Below are positions 16,621-26,437 of a stretch of DNA of 64,000 nucleotides, one piece after another (the stretch's first letter is position 1; each line of letters opens with the position of its first letter). This DNA comes from Allomuricauda sp. ARW1Y1 (GTDB lineage Bacteria; Bacteroidota; Bacteroidia; Flavobacteriales; Flavobacteriaceae): NCBI RefSeq assembly GCF_013407935.1, contig NZ_JACBZU010000005.1, positions 1-64,000 of the forward strand, read 5' to 3'. The position numbers were made by a program, and so were the translations under genes. The notes under the pieces were generated by a model, which was not told the origin of the DNA, ran no database searches, and saw nothing but the letters and a program-made list of their open reading frames with translations.

Positions 16621-17263
16621 ACCGACGGACAGACGGATTTTGCGACCTTACAGGCAAATCCTCAAGAAGGCTTTGCCACGGAAGGACGCCACAAAAATCT
16701 GGATGGACGGCTTCCTTATTCCATGAATATAATAATTACTGCAACCCAAGCCTTGTATCTTGTTATGAACGCATGCGGGTATAGAAATCAAAAGAGCCAG
16801 CTAAATTTAAATCTGTCCATGCATTTGATAGAAAAATTTCAAAAAATATTGCCCCATCGTTCAAACAAGGATAGCGCATCGCCTACTTATCAACTACAGG
16901 CATTTCTACTATTTAAATACCAGTGACGTATATGTCTTGACCACCTGCTTAAAAGCTCCTTCTATCACCTAGGATACTCTTTTCTGTCACCATGTTGTAT
17001 GGATAATGGAAGTACAGACTTCCCAACATCTGTTTGGGAACACTCCCTTTTGAGGCATTAAAACCGCATACCTCATCCTTATTGGAATGTTACACTTTAT
17101 AACTATTAACCAAAATCTGGTGAAAATTACTTTTCTTCGAAAATTACGGTACATAATCCACTGATTGTAATCAGAAACCAGTGCATCCGCTGCAAGTTGT
17201 TTTACCTTGTGTCGAATGTATGTACAACTATTTATTCATCATCATCATCAAAAAAAACGAAGT
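16621..17263. other. Intergenic region upstream of the M61 peptidase
   Basis: About 640 bases without convincing coding sequence. A 102-codon plus-strand frame from TTG at 16618 has no family features. The left part carries short repeats of GACGGA around 16620-16640; the right part is A+T-rich and probably holds the peptidase promoter. I see no transposase or tRNA. Confidence 0.5.
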
Positions 17264-18766
17264 ATGTTATTTAAACTATTAAAAATGTCTAGTCTATTTC
17301 TATTTCCTTTAGTCCTTTCAAGTATCAGTTTGAGAGCAAATGAACTTGATATTAAACAAAACCAGATTACCTATTTGATTACAGTTACCGAGAACGAGCC
17401 CAGTATAGCGCAGGTAACCATGAAATTCACACCACAGGACAGTATTTTATATATGGATGGCAGTGCACGCGCATTCGACAATAGCTGGGGCCATTTTCTA
17501 CATGACATCAGAGCCTACGATAGTCAAAAGAATAAAATTGCGATTGAACAGTTAGAGGGTCCAAAATGGAAAATTGATGCGGACCAAACCTCCCCAATCA
17601 CAGTGGCCTATAATGTTCATCTCACCCATACAGATCACAAGTGGAGTGGAGGAATTGATGGCGTGGCATATCCCACGGATTATGGTGTGTTTTATACGGG
17701 GAGAACATTATTTATGGTCAATGGGACGCAAAGGGAAGATATTTCGGTAGGCTTTGATTTACCCAAAAACTGGAAAGCCACAACACCATGGGAATCCAGT
17801 GTAAAAGATTCATCCATGCTTGAAGTGGATGGTTTCAACGACCTTTTGCAATCCGTAATGTTTTTGGGCACACACAAAGAAATCAATATCAAAAGAGAGG
17901 GTCTGGAATTGATTTTTGCCTTGGGTACCAAGGAAACCATAGAGCAAGAGGAGGAATACAGAGAACTTGCCAATGGTGTCTTGAATTACTACGTCAATCT
18001 TATTGGGGGCAACCCTAATCCCCCGATCTTAAAAAAAACCTTACGATCGGTAGTAGTGGTCAACACCTCGGATGCCACTGATGGTGAAGCTTTGGGAAAC
18101 CATATTAGTGTCTTGGTGCAGAAGGATGGAGATGATTTTTCAAAACTGATATCCAGATTTATATTTGCCCACGAATTCTTCCATCTTTGGAACGGTAAGT
18201 CCTTCTCACCAAACTCCGATAATTTGGAATGGTTCAAGGAAGGGGTCACCAATTATTATACCGTGAAGGCGTTATATCACATCGGCGTGTTGGATGATGA
18301 CAGTTATTTAAATGTACTTTCCGAGTTCTTTTACCAGCGATATGCCGATGACAAAGGGGTAGGCACTTTAGCCATGTCAGACGGCGAGGCCAAACACGAC
18401 CATTGGGGCTTGGTGTATGGTGGTGGCATGTTTGTGGGCATGGCCCAGGATATCATGATTAGGAATGCCACAAATAACACCAAAAATTTGGATATGTTGA
18501 TGAGAACGTTGTACCAAGAATATGGAGGTTCGGAAGAACAATATGACTTGGATGAGATATGTATGCGATTATCCCATTTAAATGGAGTGGACCAATCTTC
18601 GTTTTTTGATTCTTACATACATGGCCCATCAAAGTTTCCGATAGAGACCTACTTACAACTCGCTGGGCTAGATGCTTCAATTGAAAACGGGAAGCTGCTC
18701 ATAAAAAAGAGAAATAGCGTAAATACACTGGAAAAGCATATTTTCTATGGCTTTTTAGGAAAGTAA
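17264..18766 (+). CDS. Exported M61-family (glycyl aminopeptidase-like) metallopeptidase
   Basis: 500 residues from the ATG at 17264, which begins a signal peptide (MLFKLLKMSSLFLFPLVLSS). An upstream start would add a His-rich leader and is rejected. Residues 25-210 match the M61 N-terminal beta domain. The catalytic domain has the zinc motif FAHEFFHLWNGK (His303, Glu304, His307) and a downstream Glu326 in WFKEGVTNYY. M61 enzymes usually end in a PDZ domain; here the protein stops about 150 residues after the glutamate and PDZ seems absent. Probably a periplasmic or outer-membrane aminopeptidase. Confidence 0.85.
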   Translation: MLFKLLKMSSLFLFPLVLSSISLRANELDIKQNQITYLITVTENEPSIAQVTMKFTPQDSILYMDGSARAFDNSWGHFLHDIRAYDSQKNKIAIEQLEGPKWKIDADQTSPITVAYNVHLTHTDHKWSGGIDGVAYPTDYGVFYTGRTLFMVNGTQREDISVGFDLPKNWKATTPWESSVKDSSMLEVDGFNDLLQSVMFLGTHKEINIKREGLELIFALGTKETIEQEEEYRELANGVLNYYVNLIGGNPNPPILKKTLRSVVVVNTSDATDGEALGNHISVLVQKDGDDFSKLISRFIFAHEFFHLWNGKSFSPNSDNLEWFKEGVTNYYTVKALYHIGVLDDDSYLNVLSEFFYQRYADDKGVGTLAMSDGEAKHDHWGLVYGGGMFVGMAQDIMIRNATNNTKNLDMLMRTLYQEYGGSEEQYDLDEICMRLSHLNGVDQSSFFDSYIHGPSKFPIETYLQLAGLDASIENGKLLIKKRNSVNTLEKHIFYGFLGK

Positions 18767-18995
18767 TCCAGTACGCTCATTTTAGCGTCCATTACCATTA
18801 GGGAGGCGTTTGAAGACCGTAACAATCATCAAGGTCAGCATTTACCCTTAGGATTGGCAAGCAATCTTTGACCCCATGGCAATCATGTATTCTACCTCAA
18901 CGGGAACGGAAAAAAAATTCAAAAAAACCACAAATATCATCCTAGGCCCGCTATTGCAGTGCGCGCAAGGAACCACTAAAATACACTGTTCGAAA

Positions 18996-20693
18996 ATGCA
19001 AAATCATCTCCATTGGCTTACCATCACTGTCATACTGATTTGTTGCCATCTGGATACCAACGCCCAGTCATTTGAACTCTTATCCCAAGCAAATCAAGTT
19101 TATGATGAGCATAATTGGGAAAGGGCCTTTGACCTCTATACCGAGATTACCGCTGGCAATCCTTTTAATGGGGAGTATTGGCACAGATTGGGCTTGATTC
19201 AAAAGCAACAACATGATTATAGGAAATCGATTGAATCGTTGAAAAATGCCATTGCATGTGGAAGCCATTTAGCAGAGTCGTACTATACCATTGGTATCAA
19301 TTATTCCTTATTGGGAGACTCGGCCCGGGCACTCATCCACTTAAGGCAAGCGATTCGCCATGGACTAAGCAATAGGCAGGAACGACTGCTCAACGATACA
19401 GATTTAGATCGACTAAGAGGTCTGGACTCCTTTAAAAAACTAATCCCACCGGACACCTCAAAAACAACTTCCCGGATAGCACAATGGCATGAGGATATAC
19501 AGTTTCTTAAAAGTCAAGTTGAGCTTACCCACTACAGGTTGCCTGACTTTTACCCTCAAAAAAAATGGGATGAAGACTTCAAAAACTTGACCTCCCAAAT
19601 AGCGGAACTGAAGGACTATGAAATCATTGTGGCCTTGATGGGGCTTATGCATCAAATTGGTGTCGGACATTCTTATGTCATGCCACCCTCTTCCGGAAAA
19701 CATCAATTCCATCAGATTCCTATAGAACTTTACGATTTCCGGGATGGGATTTTTATTAAACAAACATTGCCAAAATATAGGGCCTTGGTCGGAAAAAAAG
19801 TTATTTCAATCAATGGCATATCCATTGAAAAGATATTGGAGGAAGCATCCACGGTGGCCATTGCGGAGAACAAAATAATGAAAAGGCGATCAAGTTTGTT
19901 GTATGCCACATTACACGAAGTTTTGATGACATTTGGATTGGCTGCGGATTCGAACACATCCATTATCGGTTACCGTGACGAGAACGGTGAGGAAAGAACA
20001 TTACCGGTGAAACATCAACTTTTTTCACCTGACACTTTCCTTAACAGAAAAACCATGGAAGGCTGGGTATCCATGGATAATACTTTAAACCCACCTTTGT
20101 TTTTATCCAGGCTTGAAAAAAAATATTGGTTCACTTATGTATCCGACCCCCAAATCGTGTATTGCCAAATCAATGAAATAGGAAATGAAAAAGAGCAATC
20201 CTTAAAGGAATTTGGCGAAAACCTTATAAGGTTTATAGAAACCAATGAGGTGAAAGCGTTAATACTGGATTTACGATTCAATCTAGGAGGCAGCGGAAGG
20301 TTGAACAAAGATTTTTTGACCAATATAATTAAATCTGAAAAAATCAATAAACACGGTAAATTGTTCACTGTAATTGGAAATATGACCTTTTCTGCGGCGA
20401 TATTATTGTCAACTCAATTGGACCAATACACCGAAAACATATTCATTGGAGAACCCAGTGGAGGAAGACCAAGCCATGTCGGTGATGACAATGAAATAAG
20501 TCTTCCGCATTCCGAATTGAAAGCCTACGCCTCTAAATCATTTTGGCAAAGTCCGGTTCCCTATGATGAACGTAATTGGATTGCACCAGAACTATTTATC
20601 CAACCCAGTTCAAAGGAATGGAAACAAGGTATTGACCCCTGTCTTGATAACGTAATAGAAATCATCAACAAAAACAATCAGATCCAACCTTGA
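18996..20693 (+). CDS. Exported TPR plus S41-like serine protease
   Basis: 565 residues from the ATG at 18996, which opens a signal peptide ending in TNAQ; 40 codons of upstream frame are judged untranslated. Residues 25-130 form TPR repeats (WERAFDLYTEITAGNP, ALIHLRQAIRHG). A poorly conserved middle is followed by an S41 tail-specific-protease core with LILDLRFNLGGSG and the nucleophile block GNMTFSAAI, then GEPSGGRPSHVGD. The family hydrolyses peptides through a Ser-Lys dyad; the substrate is unknown. It lies downstream of the M61 gene with a 229-base gap, so it may share a promoter. Confidence 0.82.
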   Translation: MQNHLHWLTITVILICCHLDTNAQSFELLSQANQVYDEHNWERAFDLYTEITAGNPFNGEYWHRLGLIQKQQHDYRKSIESLKNAIACGSHLAESYYTIGINYSLLGDSARALIHLRQAIRHGLSNRQERLLNDTDLDRLRGLDSFKKLIPPDTSKTTSRIAQWHEDIQFLKSQVELTHYRLPDFYPQKKWDEDFKNLTSQIAELKDYEIIVALMGLMHQIGVGHSYVMPPSSGKHQFHQIPIELYDFRDGIFIKQTLPKYRALVGKKVISINGISIEKILEEASTVAIAENKIMKRRSSLLYATLHEVLMTFGLAADSNTSIIGYRDENGEERTLPVKHQLFSPDTFLNRKTMEGWVSMDNTLNPPLFLSRLEKKYWFTYVSDPQIVYCQINEIGNEKEQSLKEFGENLIRFIETNEVKALILDLRFNLGGSGRLNKDFLTNIIKSEKINKHGKLFTVIGNMTFSAAILLSTQLDQYTENIFIGEPSGGRPSHVGDDNEISLPHSELKAYASKSFWQSPVPYDERNWIAPELFIQPSSKEWKQGIDPCLDNVIEIINKNNQIQP

Positions 20694-20892
20694 TCAGTAA
20701 ATCTTAGTTGAGTGTAGTATGTAATCCATGAGCACTATCAGGTGAATCACTACTGCAGATCAAACAGGGCCAAGAAACAATAATAATTCTTAATTCAAAG
20801 TGCCATATATCCAAGATTATGGAATAAACCCCAAATTGGACTATACGTTATCGGATCCTTGTTTTGATATCAGAAAAAAAGAGACGATGCAT

Positions 20893-22077
20893 TCATAATC
20901 GCTTTTTCAAACTGATGTCAAAAGGGTCGTCACCATTTCGGGGCTTGATTTTTAGTATGAGGGTATCCAAACGCTCCCTATCCCCTTTACCCGCAAGAAA
21001 TTCACAAAGTTCTTGCGACACTCCATTTACTTCCAAAATTTCATCCCCATAATGGATTTTATCCTTTAGTGGCTCATCCCAAACAAATCCAATGACGGGT
21101 TTATCACCATCGACAGTTGCTGTAAAACCAAAACCAGGGTTGGAACTATTTTTGATATGGGAATCAACCTGGAAATAAAACTTTTTCTTTCTGTAATCCA
21201 GTGTCATCGTGCCATAGTTGAGCAGTTCCGCACCAATTTTAGAATCAGTGTCATTGGTGGTAGTGGTGATGTAATCGGTCAAGCTAAGGTTCCCCAATTG
21301 AAACTTGGGCAAGACCAACCGATAATGCTCCGCTCTCGGTCCCTTGCCAAAAAGACCAACCGAACCCGCTCCTATGCCCTTACCCACCTCCTGAAATAAT
21401 TTCTTATCCTTTAGAATCGTGTAGTTGGTCTTGGAGATGGCATACAGTTTATCCATTCCCGTATCCACCAGCACCCTTTCACGAGCCTTATCCGTCCCTT
21501 TGAGGCCAATCCAGATATAGGGACTGTTTTGAATACCCAATAACTCCATTGGAGCGGAAGTAGCCTGGGACAATGACAATATATTTGCTTTATTGGCCAG
21601 TCTCAGTATTTTTCTTTTACCATCCAGTTGGATGACCGATTTACGGAGCATATTACTTCCTATGATCCCATCAATTCCATAACACTTAAATACGGGATCA
21701 TGATTAAAATCGAAGACCAGTGATGGGGTCTGAAGGAATTCAACGTTTCCTATCTTCAAACTTTCCAATGAGACCACTTCAAGGAACTTCTTATTACCGG
21801 TTGCATCCCTGACGCCTATCGACCCTGCTACTTTTGGCTCCAATAAATCAACCAAATCTTTGGAGATCATATTGGGTGCCCCGGTGTCAAGAATGAAGGT
21901 GTAGGTGGTACCGGCGATGCTTACGGGCACCAATATCTTTCCTTTGGAAACATCAAATTTGATTTCCTCCAAATAGCTTTTCGGGCTAACCTTTCCCCGG
22001 TCCAATCGTATATTCTGCGCCCTTGTATACGAATTATGGAATACCAGGAACAACAGTAAAACAATTGCTCTTCCCAT
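20893..22077 (-). CDS. Exported retropepsin-like aspartyl protease with PDZ domain
   Basis: 394 residues from the Met at 22077 (signal peptide to YTRAQ). Two retropepsin-type halves are visible, each with a catalytic DTG: FILDTGAPN (Asp64) and VLVDTGMDK (Asp205), with the flap-associated block GIDGIIGSNML between them. This is a single-chain bilobed aspartyl protease. The C-terminal about 85 residues form a PDZ domain (YGDEILEVNGVSQEL). Bacteroidota have many such exported proteins of unknown substrate. Its upstream region resembles that of the SusC gene at 33.5-36.6 kb. Confidence 0.85.
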   Translation of the reverse strand: MGRAIVLLLFLVFHNSYTRAQNIRLDRGKVSPKSYLEEIKFDVSKGKILVPVSIAGTTYTFILDTGAPNMISKDLVDLLEPKVAGSIGVRDATGNKKFLEVVSLESLKIGNVEFLQTPSLVFDFNHDPVFKCYGIDGIIGSNMLRKSVIQLDGKRKILRLANKANILSLSQATSAPMELLGIQNSPYIWIGLKGTDKARERVLVDTGMDKLYAISKTNYTILKDKKLFQEVGKGIGAGSVGLFGKGPRAEHYRLVLPKFQLGNLSLTDYITTTTNDTDSKIGAELLNYGTMTLDYRKKKFYFQVDSHIKNSSNPGFGFTATVDGDKPVIGFVWDEPLKDKIHYGDEILEVNGVSQELCEFLAGKGDRERLDTLILKIKPRNGDDPFDISLKKRL

Positions 22078-22232
22078 AAATTGCTTCAAAATACACAACT
22101 TATACCACAAATCATCGGTTCGTTTTCATTGGCAAGCAAAATCATGATTCCTTTTTATGGGTAAACATCATCTGACGGTATGGGCAATATTTCGTAGATA
22201 ACCAAAAAAGGGTGGGCTTGATCATATCATCA

Positions 22233-22420
22233 GAGGGCTAATTCAAAAAATCAATCAATGAGAACAAAAATTAATGGATAAACTGTATGTTCCGAACTGA
22301 AAGAAGATGTATGTCGCTACCCATCCCTTATAATGCTTTGGCACAAAGCAAGTACTTTCTTTCAGAGCATTGGTATATACTTATAATACGTAACATCCAA
22401 TTTTAACATGTGTAACATCA
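22233..22420 (-). promoter_or_regulatory. Duplicated upstream region with GTAACAT half-sites 22 bp apart
   Basis: Two GTAACAT copies begin at 22390 and 22412, a 22-bp (two-turn) spacing. The surrounding about 190 bp aligns with 36668-36852 upstream of the SusC gene, sharing CAATAAATGAGAACA/CAATCAATGAGAACA-type blocks and AATGGAT. This sits in the 575-base gap upstream of the aspartyl protease gene; the rest of the gap shows no gene. AraC regulators commonly bind direct repeats at this spacing and several are encoded nearby. Confidence 0.5.
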
Positions 22421-22652
22421 ATCCAAGGAAGCATGGGCCACTCCCATTGCCCATCGTCACCAAACTCCATGATATTGGGGGCAAAAGAAACCATTCAAAG
22501 CAGGACGAAAACGGGATACCCAGACCAAAAAGGACCGAACCCATTACCCACCTCGATAAGAGATATAATACCCATGATTCCAATGCAGGTTAGGATGAAT
22601 TATCGTTGAAGCTCACTTAAATAATCGGTGTCCCCTTGGTCAAAGGTGCTAT

Positions 22653-23738
22653 CTAAAAAAGTCCCTCAGACTGAAGTACTTCTTCAATGGCGATTGTAAT
22701 TTCCATCGTAGGATAGGGTCTGATGTTCCCCAAGACCACGATCAAGACCTCATCATTCAAATACCGATGGATGTTACAGATATATCCGTACATGGAACCT
22801 CCATGCCTGACAAGCTTACCTAGGCCATCCCTTTCCGTATTGCGATGATATGACTTGACCTTAAAACCATATCCATAGCCACCAAAGGCGGATGGAGAAC
22901 CGTCGAATAAGAGTTGTTTGCTCCTCGCGTTTACCAAGATATTTGAATATAACGCGAGATCCCACTTGGATATATCCCCGACATTGGAATAGATATCACC
23001 ACCCCCTTTGGCATAGGCTATATAATTTTCATCGGCCCTAACAAACTTACCCGACTCCAGATCATAGCCCAAGGCCTTGTCCACTGCTTTAGATGCGGTT
23101 CGTTCTACCCCTGTATACTTCATTTTCAGCGGTTTAAAAATATGCTTTTCCAAATAGTCCTTGTACGGCATTTGGGCGACCCGTTCCAAGACAAGAGCCG
23201 CCAATTGGTAATTGAGATTGGAATATTCATAACGTGTCCCCGGTTCAAAGGAAAGCGGAACAGAATTGTATAACGAAATAAGTTCTTGGCTTGAAATATC
23301 CCGATGTTCCAGTTTCGTAATCCGATTGAGGTGGACAGGCAATCCCGACGCATTTTTCATCAACAAATGCAACGTCAATTGCCCAAGCTCCTGGTTCAGT
23401 TCAGGTATATAAGTGGAAAGCGGTTCATGCAGTTCCAACAATCCATCCTCCCACGCCTGCATTACGGCAATGGCGGTAAAGGACTTTGTTGCCGACCCGA
23501 TCAAAAACTTGGTATTCACTGTATTTGGAACCCCTTTTTCCCGGTCGGCCATTCCAAAGGCTTTCTCATACAGTACTATTCCTTGCTTGGCGACCAATAC
23601 GGTCCCACTAAACTGGTTCTTCGCATGATATCCTTCCAACATATCATCCAGTTGTCTTTTAAGGGTATCCTGTCCCATGACGGGACCGCAGAATAAGACA
23701 ACAGCAAACCAAACCAAAACTCCTTGAACTTGTTTCAT
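22653..23738 (-). CDS. Exported serine hydrolase, class C beta-lactamase fold
   Basis: 361 residues from the Met at 23738, which begins a signal peptide (QGVLVWFAVVLFCGPVMG); the frame continues upstream through the neighbouring gene but is not the start. The three active-site motifs are present: SATK (Ser82-Lys85), YSN (Tyr172) and HGG near residue 320. This fold covers class C beta-lactamases, DD-peptidases and esterases; the family alone does not tell which. The start lies only 4 bases after the stop of the YD-like repeat gene, so the two are co-transcribed. Confidence 0.87.
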   Translation of the reverse strand: MKQVQGVLVWFAVVLFCGPVMGQDTLKRQLDDMLEGYHAKNQFSGTVLVAKQGIVLYEKAFGMADREKGVPNTVNTKFLIGSATKSFTAIAVMQAWEDGLLELHEPLSTYIPELNQELGQLTLHLLMKNASGLPVHLNRITKLEHRDISSQELISLYNSVPLSFEPGTRYEYSNLNYQLAALVLERVAQMPYKDYLEKHIFKPLKMKYTGVERTASKAVDKALGYDLESGKFVRADENYIAYAKGGGDIYSNVGDISKWDLALYSNILVNARSKQLLFDGSPSAFGGYGYGFKVKSYHRNTERDGLGKLVRHGGSMYGYICNIHRYLNDEVLIVVLGNIRPYPTMEITIAIEEVLQSEGLF

Positions 23739-23742
23739 CTTA

Positions 23743-24996
23743 CTAGCGTATTTTATTTCCATCCATATCATACCATACAACTCCCGATCCCTGCCCCTTA
23801 TCATCATAGGTATATTTGATATAGGCAGCACCGTTGTCCTTTCGATTGACCAGATTCCCATGGCTGTCCAGATAACTGATCTGCTCAAGAAGATCATCTC
23901 CATTATAGCTATACCTAACTTTATGGTAACCCCTTGTACGATGTTCGATCGGGGTACCATCCATATCATAATAGGATAAGGCATCCCTTTGATTGCCCGA
24001 AGCATCCCATTGGATCTTCAACATATGATAACCTGCACTGGAATGGCGGGAAGCGTTGCCTTTCTCATCATAAAACCGTCGCTCGATGATATTGCCGAAT
24101 TGATCAAAATCCGTCTTACTTTGACAGATTCCATAGTCATTATAAATGAGCTTATGATGCTCATCCCGATGCTCCAAGGCGACCTCATAACCATATTCAT
24201 TAAATTCTTGGATTCCAATGGCCACATTGGGCCCATTCCCCTTTTCCAAGGCAGAATTGTTATCCAACACTTCCCATTGCACAAAATTCCCCTCCGCATT
24301 GGTTGTGATTCGGTCTTGGGAAGCTCCTGAGCTGTTTTCCACAAGATTCCCATCATCATCAATATTTTGCATAAGGGCTATATGGCCCAAAGGGTTGAAG
24401 TACAGCCTTAACCTATAAAATTCAAAGCCCGGGCGAATGGCCACAGATTCCCCTTTGGTATTAAACCGGTCCTCGATAATACTGCCATCTCCCAGATAGG
24501 TCCACTGATAGGTAGCAATCCCCCAATCATTTTCCACTTGTTGGTCTTTATCATCGATAAACGCCAAGGATTTCCGATACCCCTTATCATCCAAGGAATA
24601 GACAAACTCCCTACAGTCACCCAGCACTTTGATTTGTTGGCCAGCGGTTCCATAAAAGGTAATGCTTTCTTTGTCCGACCCATAGGTGAATTCCATACGG
24701 TGTGCCGAGGTGAATAGGTTCGCCGTATGGTTTGGGTTTCTTGGATTTTGGCCATTGTAAAAAGCTACCGAAACCAATCGATGCAATACATCATATGTAA
24801 AGCGGTAATGGTTGCGTTGGAGTGCCTCTTCTTCTGTTAACGGAATACTCCCTTTAATATAGGTCAAGGGGGTTTCTACAAATGCGATTGTGGAATAATA
24901 ATAAACGGTCGTTGCAAACGGGGCCTTTTTTGTCATTCCCTTGGTCGTACAAGACAACAGTAGGCCCATTATGCTCATTAAAAAAAATCTTTTCAT
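23743..24996 (-). CDS. YD-like repeat lipoprotein
   Basis: 417 residues with a lipoprotein signal (IMGLLLSC, Cys16). The rest is a string of about 35-residue repeats of the type YDxxGN/DMDGxP: DQFGNIIERRFYDEKGN, DASGNQRDALSYYDMDG, DSHGNLVNRKDNG, DDKGQGSGVVWYDMDG. These resemble RHS/YD or WG-like beta-strand repeats and suggest an extended, surface-exposed beta structure. It is a paralogue of the 27.6-28.7 kb protein and of the C-terminal half of the 47.5-49.2 kb protein. The function is unknown; the partner gene is a beta-lactamase-fold hydrolase. Confidence 0.72.
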   Translation of the reverse strand: MKRFFLMSIMGLLLSCTTKGMTKKAPFATTVYYYSTIAFVETPLTYIKGSIPLTEEEALQRNHYRFTYDVLHRLVSVAFYNGQNPRNPNHTANLFTSAHRMEFTYGSDKESITFYGTAGQQIKVLGDCREFVYSLDDKGYRKSLAFIDDKDQQVENDWGIATYQWTYLGDGSIIEDRFNTKGESVAIRPGFEFYRLRLYFNPLGHIALMQNIDDDGNLVENSSGASQDRITTNAEGNFVQWEVLDNNSALEKGNGPNVAIGIQEFNEYGYEVALEHRDEHHKLIYNDYGICQSKTDFDQFGNIIERRFYDEKGNASRHSSAGYHMLKIQWDASGNQRDALSYYDMDGTPIEHRTRGYHKVRYSYNGDDLLEQISYLDSHGNLVNRKDNGAAYIKYTYDDKGQGSGVVWYDMDGNKIR

Positions 24997-25081
24997 GTCA
25001 CTTCAATTTTATGATTGAGCACACGAAATTCGTAACAAAACAATAGCTATTTCACTTTGAGACCCCAAAACAAGAGCCAAT

Positions 25082-26209
25082 TCAAGAATTGCTACCGGTT
25101 TGTGAGGTCAAGAACTGGTTTGGGGTCATTCCCGTCGCCTTTTTAAAAGCTCTAAAAAAACCTGATTTGGATGTGAAACCTGCCAAGTTACCTATGGCTT
25201 CCAGGGTGAAAGACCTGTTGGCAGTATCCAACATCAATCGTTTTGCCTCCTCTACCCGGTAGCCATTTACAAAATCCACAAAACTACAATCGAGTTTGGC
25301 ATTGATGGACTGTGATAGGTATTTTGGATTGGTACCGATCAATGCGGATAGTTCCGTTAAACCAAGACTTTGCTTTTTATATAGCAGCTCATCCTCAATT
25401 TTCCGTTTAGCCTTATCAACAATGGCCCCATAGGCAGACACGGGCAAAGCGCTCCCAGAATATTTGGCCGATGGAAATAAGGTGCTTCCCGTATTGACCA
25501 TCAGGGCCAAAATGGAGATAAGCAATATCAAGAAAGATAAAAAGCCAATATCCACTGGCCATTCGACCATGGAATAACCAGATAGGTTATGAACGATGCT
25601 ATAGGTAGGGTTGGAAAACTGATTGAACAGGAAATAGACGATAATAATTAGGGATAAGAGGTTCAACAACCGAAGGGATGGCCTATCCGAAGTACCTTTT
25701 TGGAACCTATAAAATTGGATTCCAATCACACTCAGAAAAGCCAAAGGAATCAAGGTGGATTTGAGTAAACTTATGGGGTTTCTCCAATAATTGTAGGGTC
25801 CCGGTCTCTTATCCTGATAGAACAGCTCGAGCATTTGTATTTTTTCCTGGGATGGAATGGTCACCGCGTAGATGAACACATAAAGGGCATATAACCCAAA
25901 ACCATATAAAAGAAGAAGATACCAATGCTTGTATCTTGGATTGGGATATGTAATCGAGCTAAAGAAGAGCAATAACAAAGGGTATACCAACAGGTTGTGG
26001 AGGCGCCCAGGAAGATAAATCCAAGGCACATCCAACATCGTTCCACTTAGAATCAAAACTTTATACAACAATTCAAGTCCCAAAACGATAAGGCACCCGT
26101 AAAGGTATAGGTAGCCATCATTTTGGAATCTTTTTTGAAAAAGGAAAAACAGAGCCAAAAAAATGGCCAACAATCCAAAACCAGAACCAAAGATGGAAAT
26201 CAAGTCCAT
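25082..26209 (-). CDS. Membrane-anchored AraC-family regulator
   Basis: 375 residues. The first about 245 hold seven to eight hydrophobic segments. The C-terminal about 100 residues are an AraC double helix-turn-helix (LTELSALIGTNPKYLSQSIN, then FTLEAIGNLAGFTSKSGFFRAFKKATGMTPNQF). Such membrane-fused AraC proteins are common in flavobacteria and are thought to sense envelope or external signals. It lies upstream of the YD-like lipoprotein/hydrolase pair, which it may control. Confidence 0.87.
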   Translation of the reverse strand: MDLISIFGSGFGLLAIFLALFFLFQKRFQNDGYLYLYGCLIVLGLELLYKVLILSGTMLDVPWIYLPGRLHNLLVYPLLLLFFSSITYPNPRYKHWYLLLLYGFGLYALYVFIYAVTIPSQEKIQMLELFYQDKRPGPYNYWRNPISLLKSTLIPLAFLSVIGIQFYRFQKGTSDRPSLRLLNLLSLIIIVYFLFNQFSNPTYSIVHNLSGYSMVEWPVDIGFLSFLILLISILALMVNTGSTLFPSAKYSGSALPVSAYGAIVDKAKRKIEDELLYKKQSLGLTELSALIGTNPKYLSQSINAKLDCSFVDFVNGYRVEEAKRLMLDTANRSFTLEAIGNLAGFTSKSGFFRAFKKATGMTPNQFLTSQTGSNS

Positions 26210-26437
26210 AAAAGCGTAATTGACCCAGTCTCCACCAAAGATATAAAAGAATAAACGGTCATTTCTTCAACTGATTCTTACTACGGGGAGTGTTTGAAAT
26301 TAGCAACAGACCAATCAACATTGTTTCATTTCGTTAAATATAGTTGTTATCCTCGATACATGTTTCGGATTCAATTTTTCCAATGCAATCGAAACAAATC
26401 TATCATTAGATTCGATGCCCGGGCAAACATGCCTTTT

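Noticed and set aside
16618..16926. 102-codon plus-strand frame from TTG next to the structured segment
   Set aside because: No recognisable domain, weak start and unlike the neighbours in composition.
17207..17263. His-rich N-terminal extension of the M61 peptidase
   Set aside because: It would precede a good signal peptide; CAT repeats in the DNA explain the His run, so the start at 17264 is preferred.
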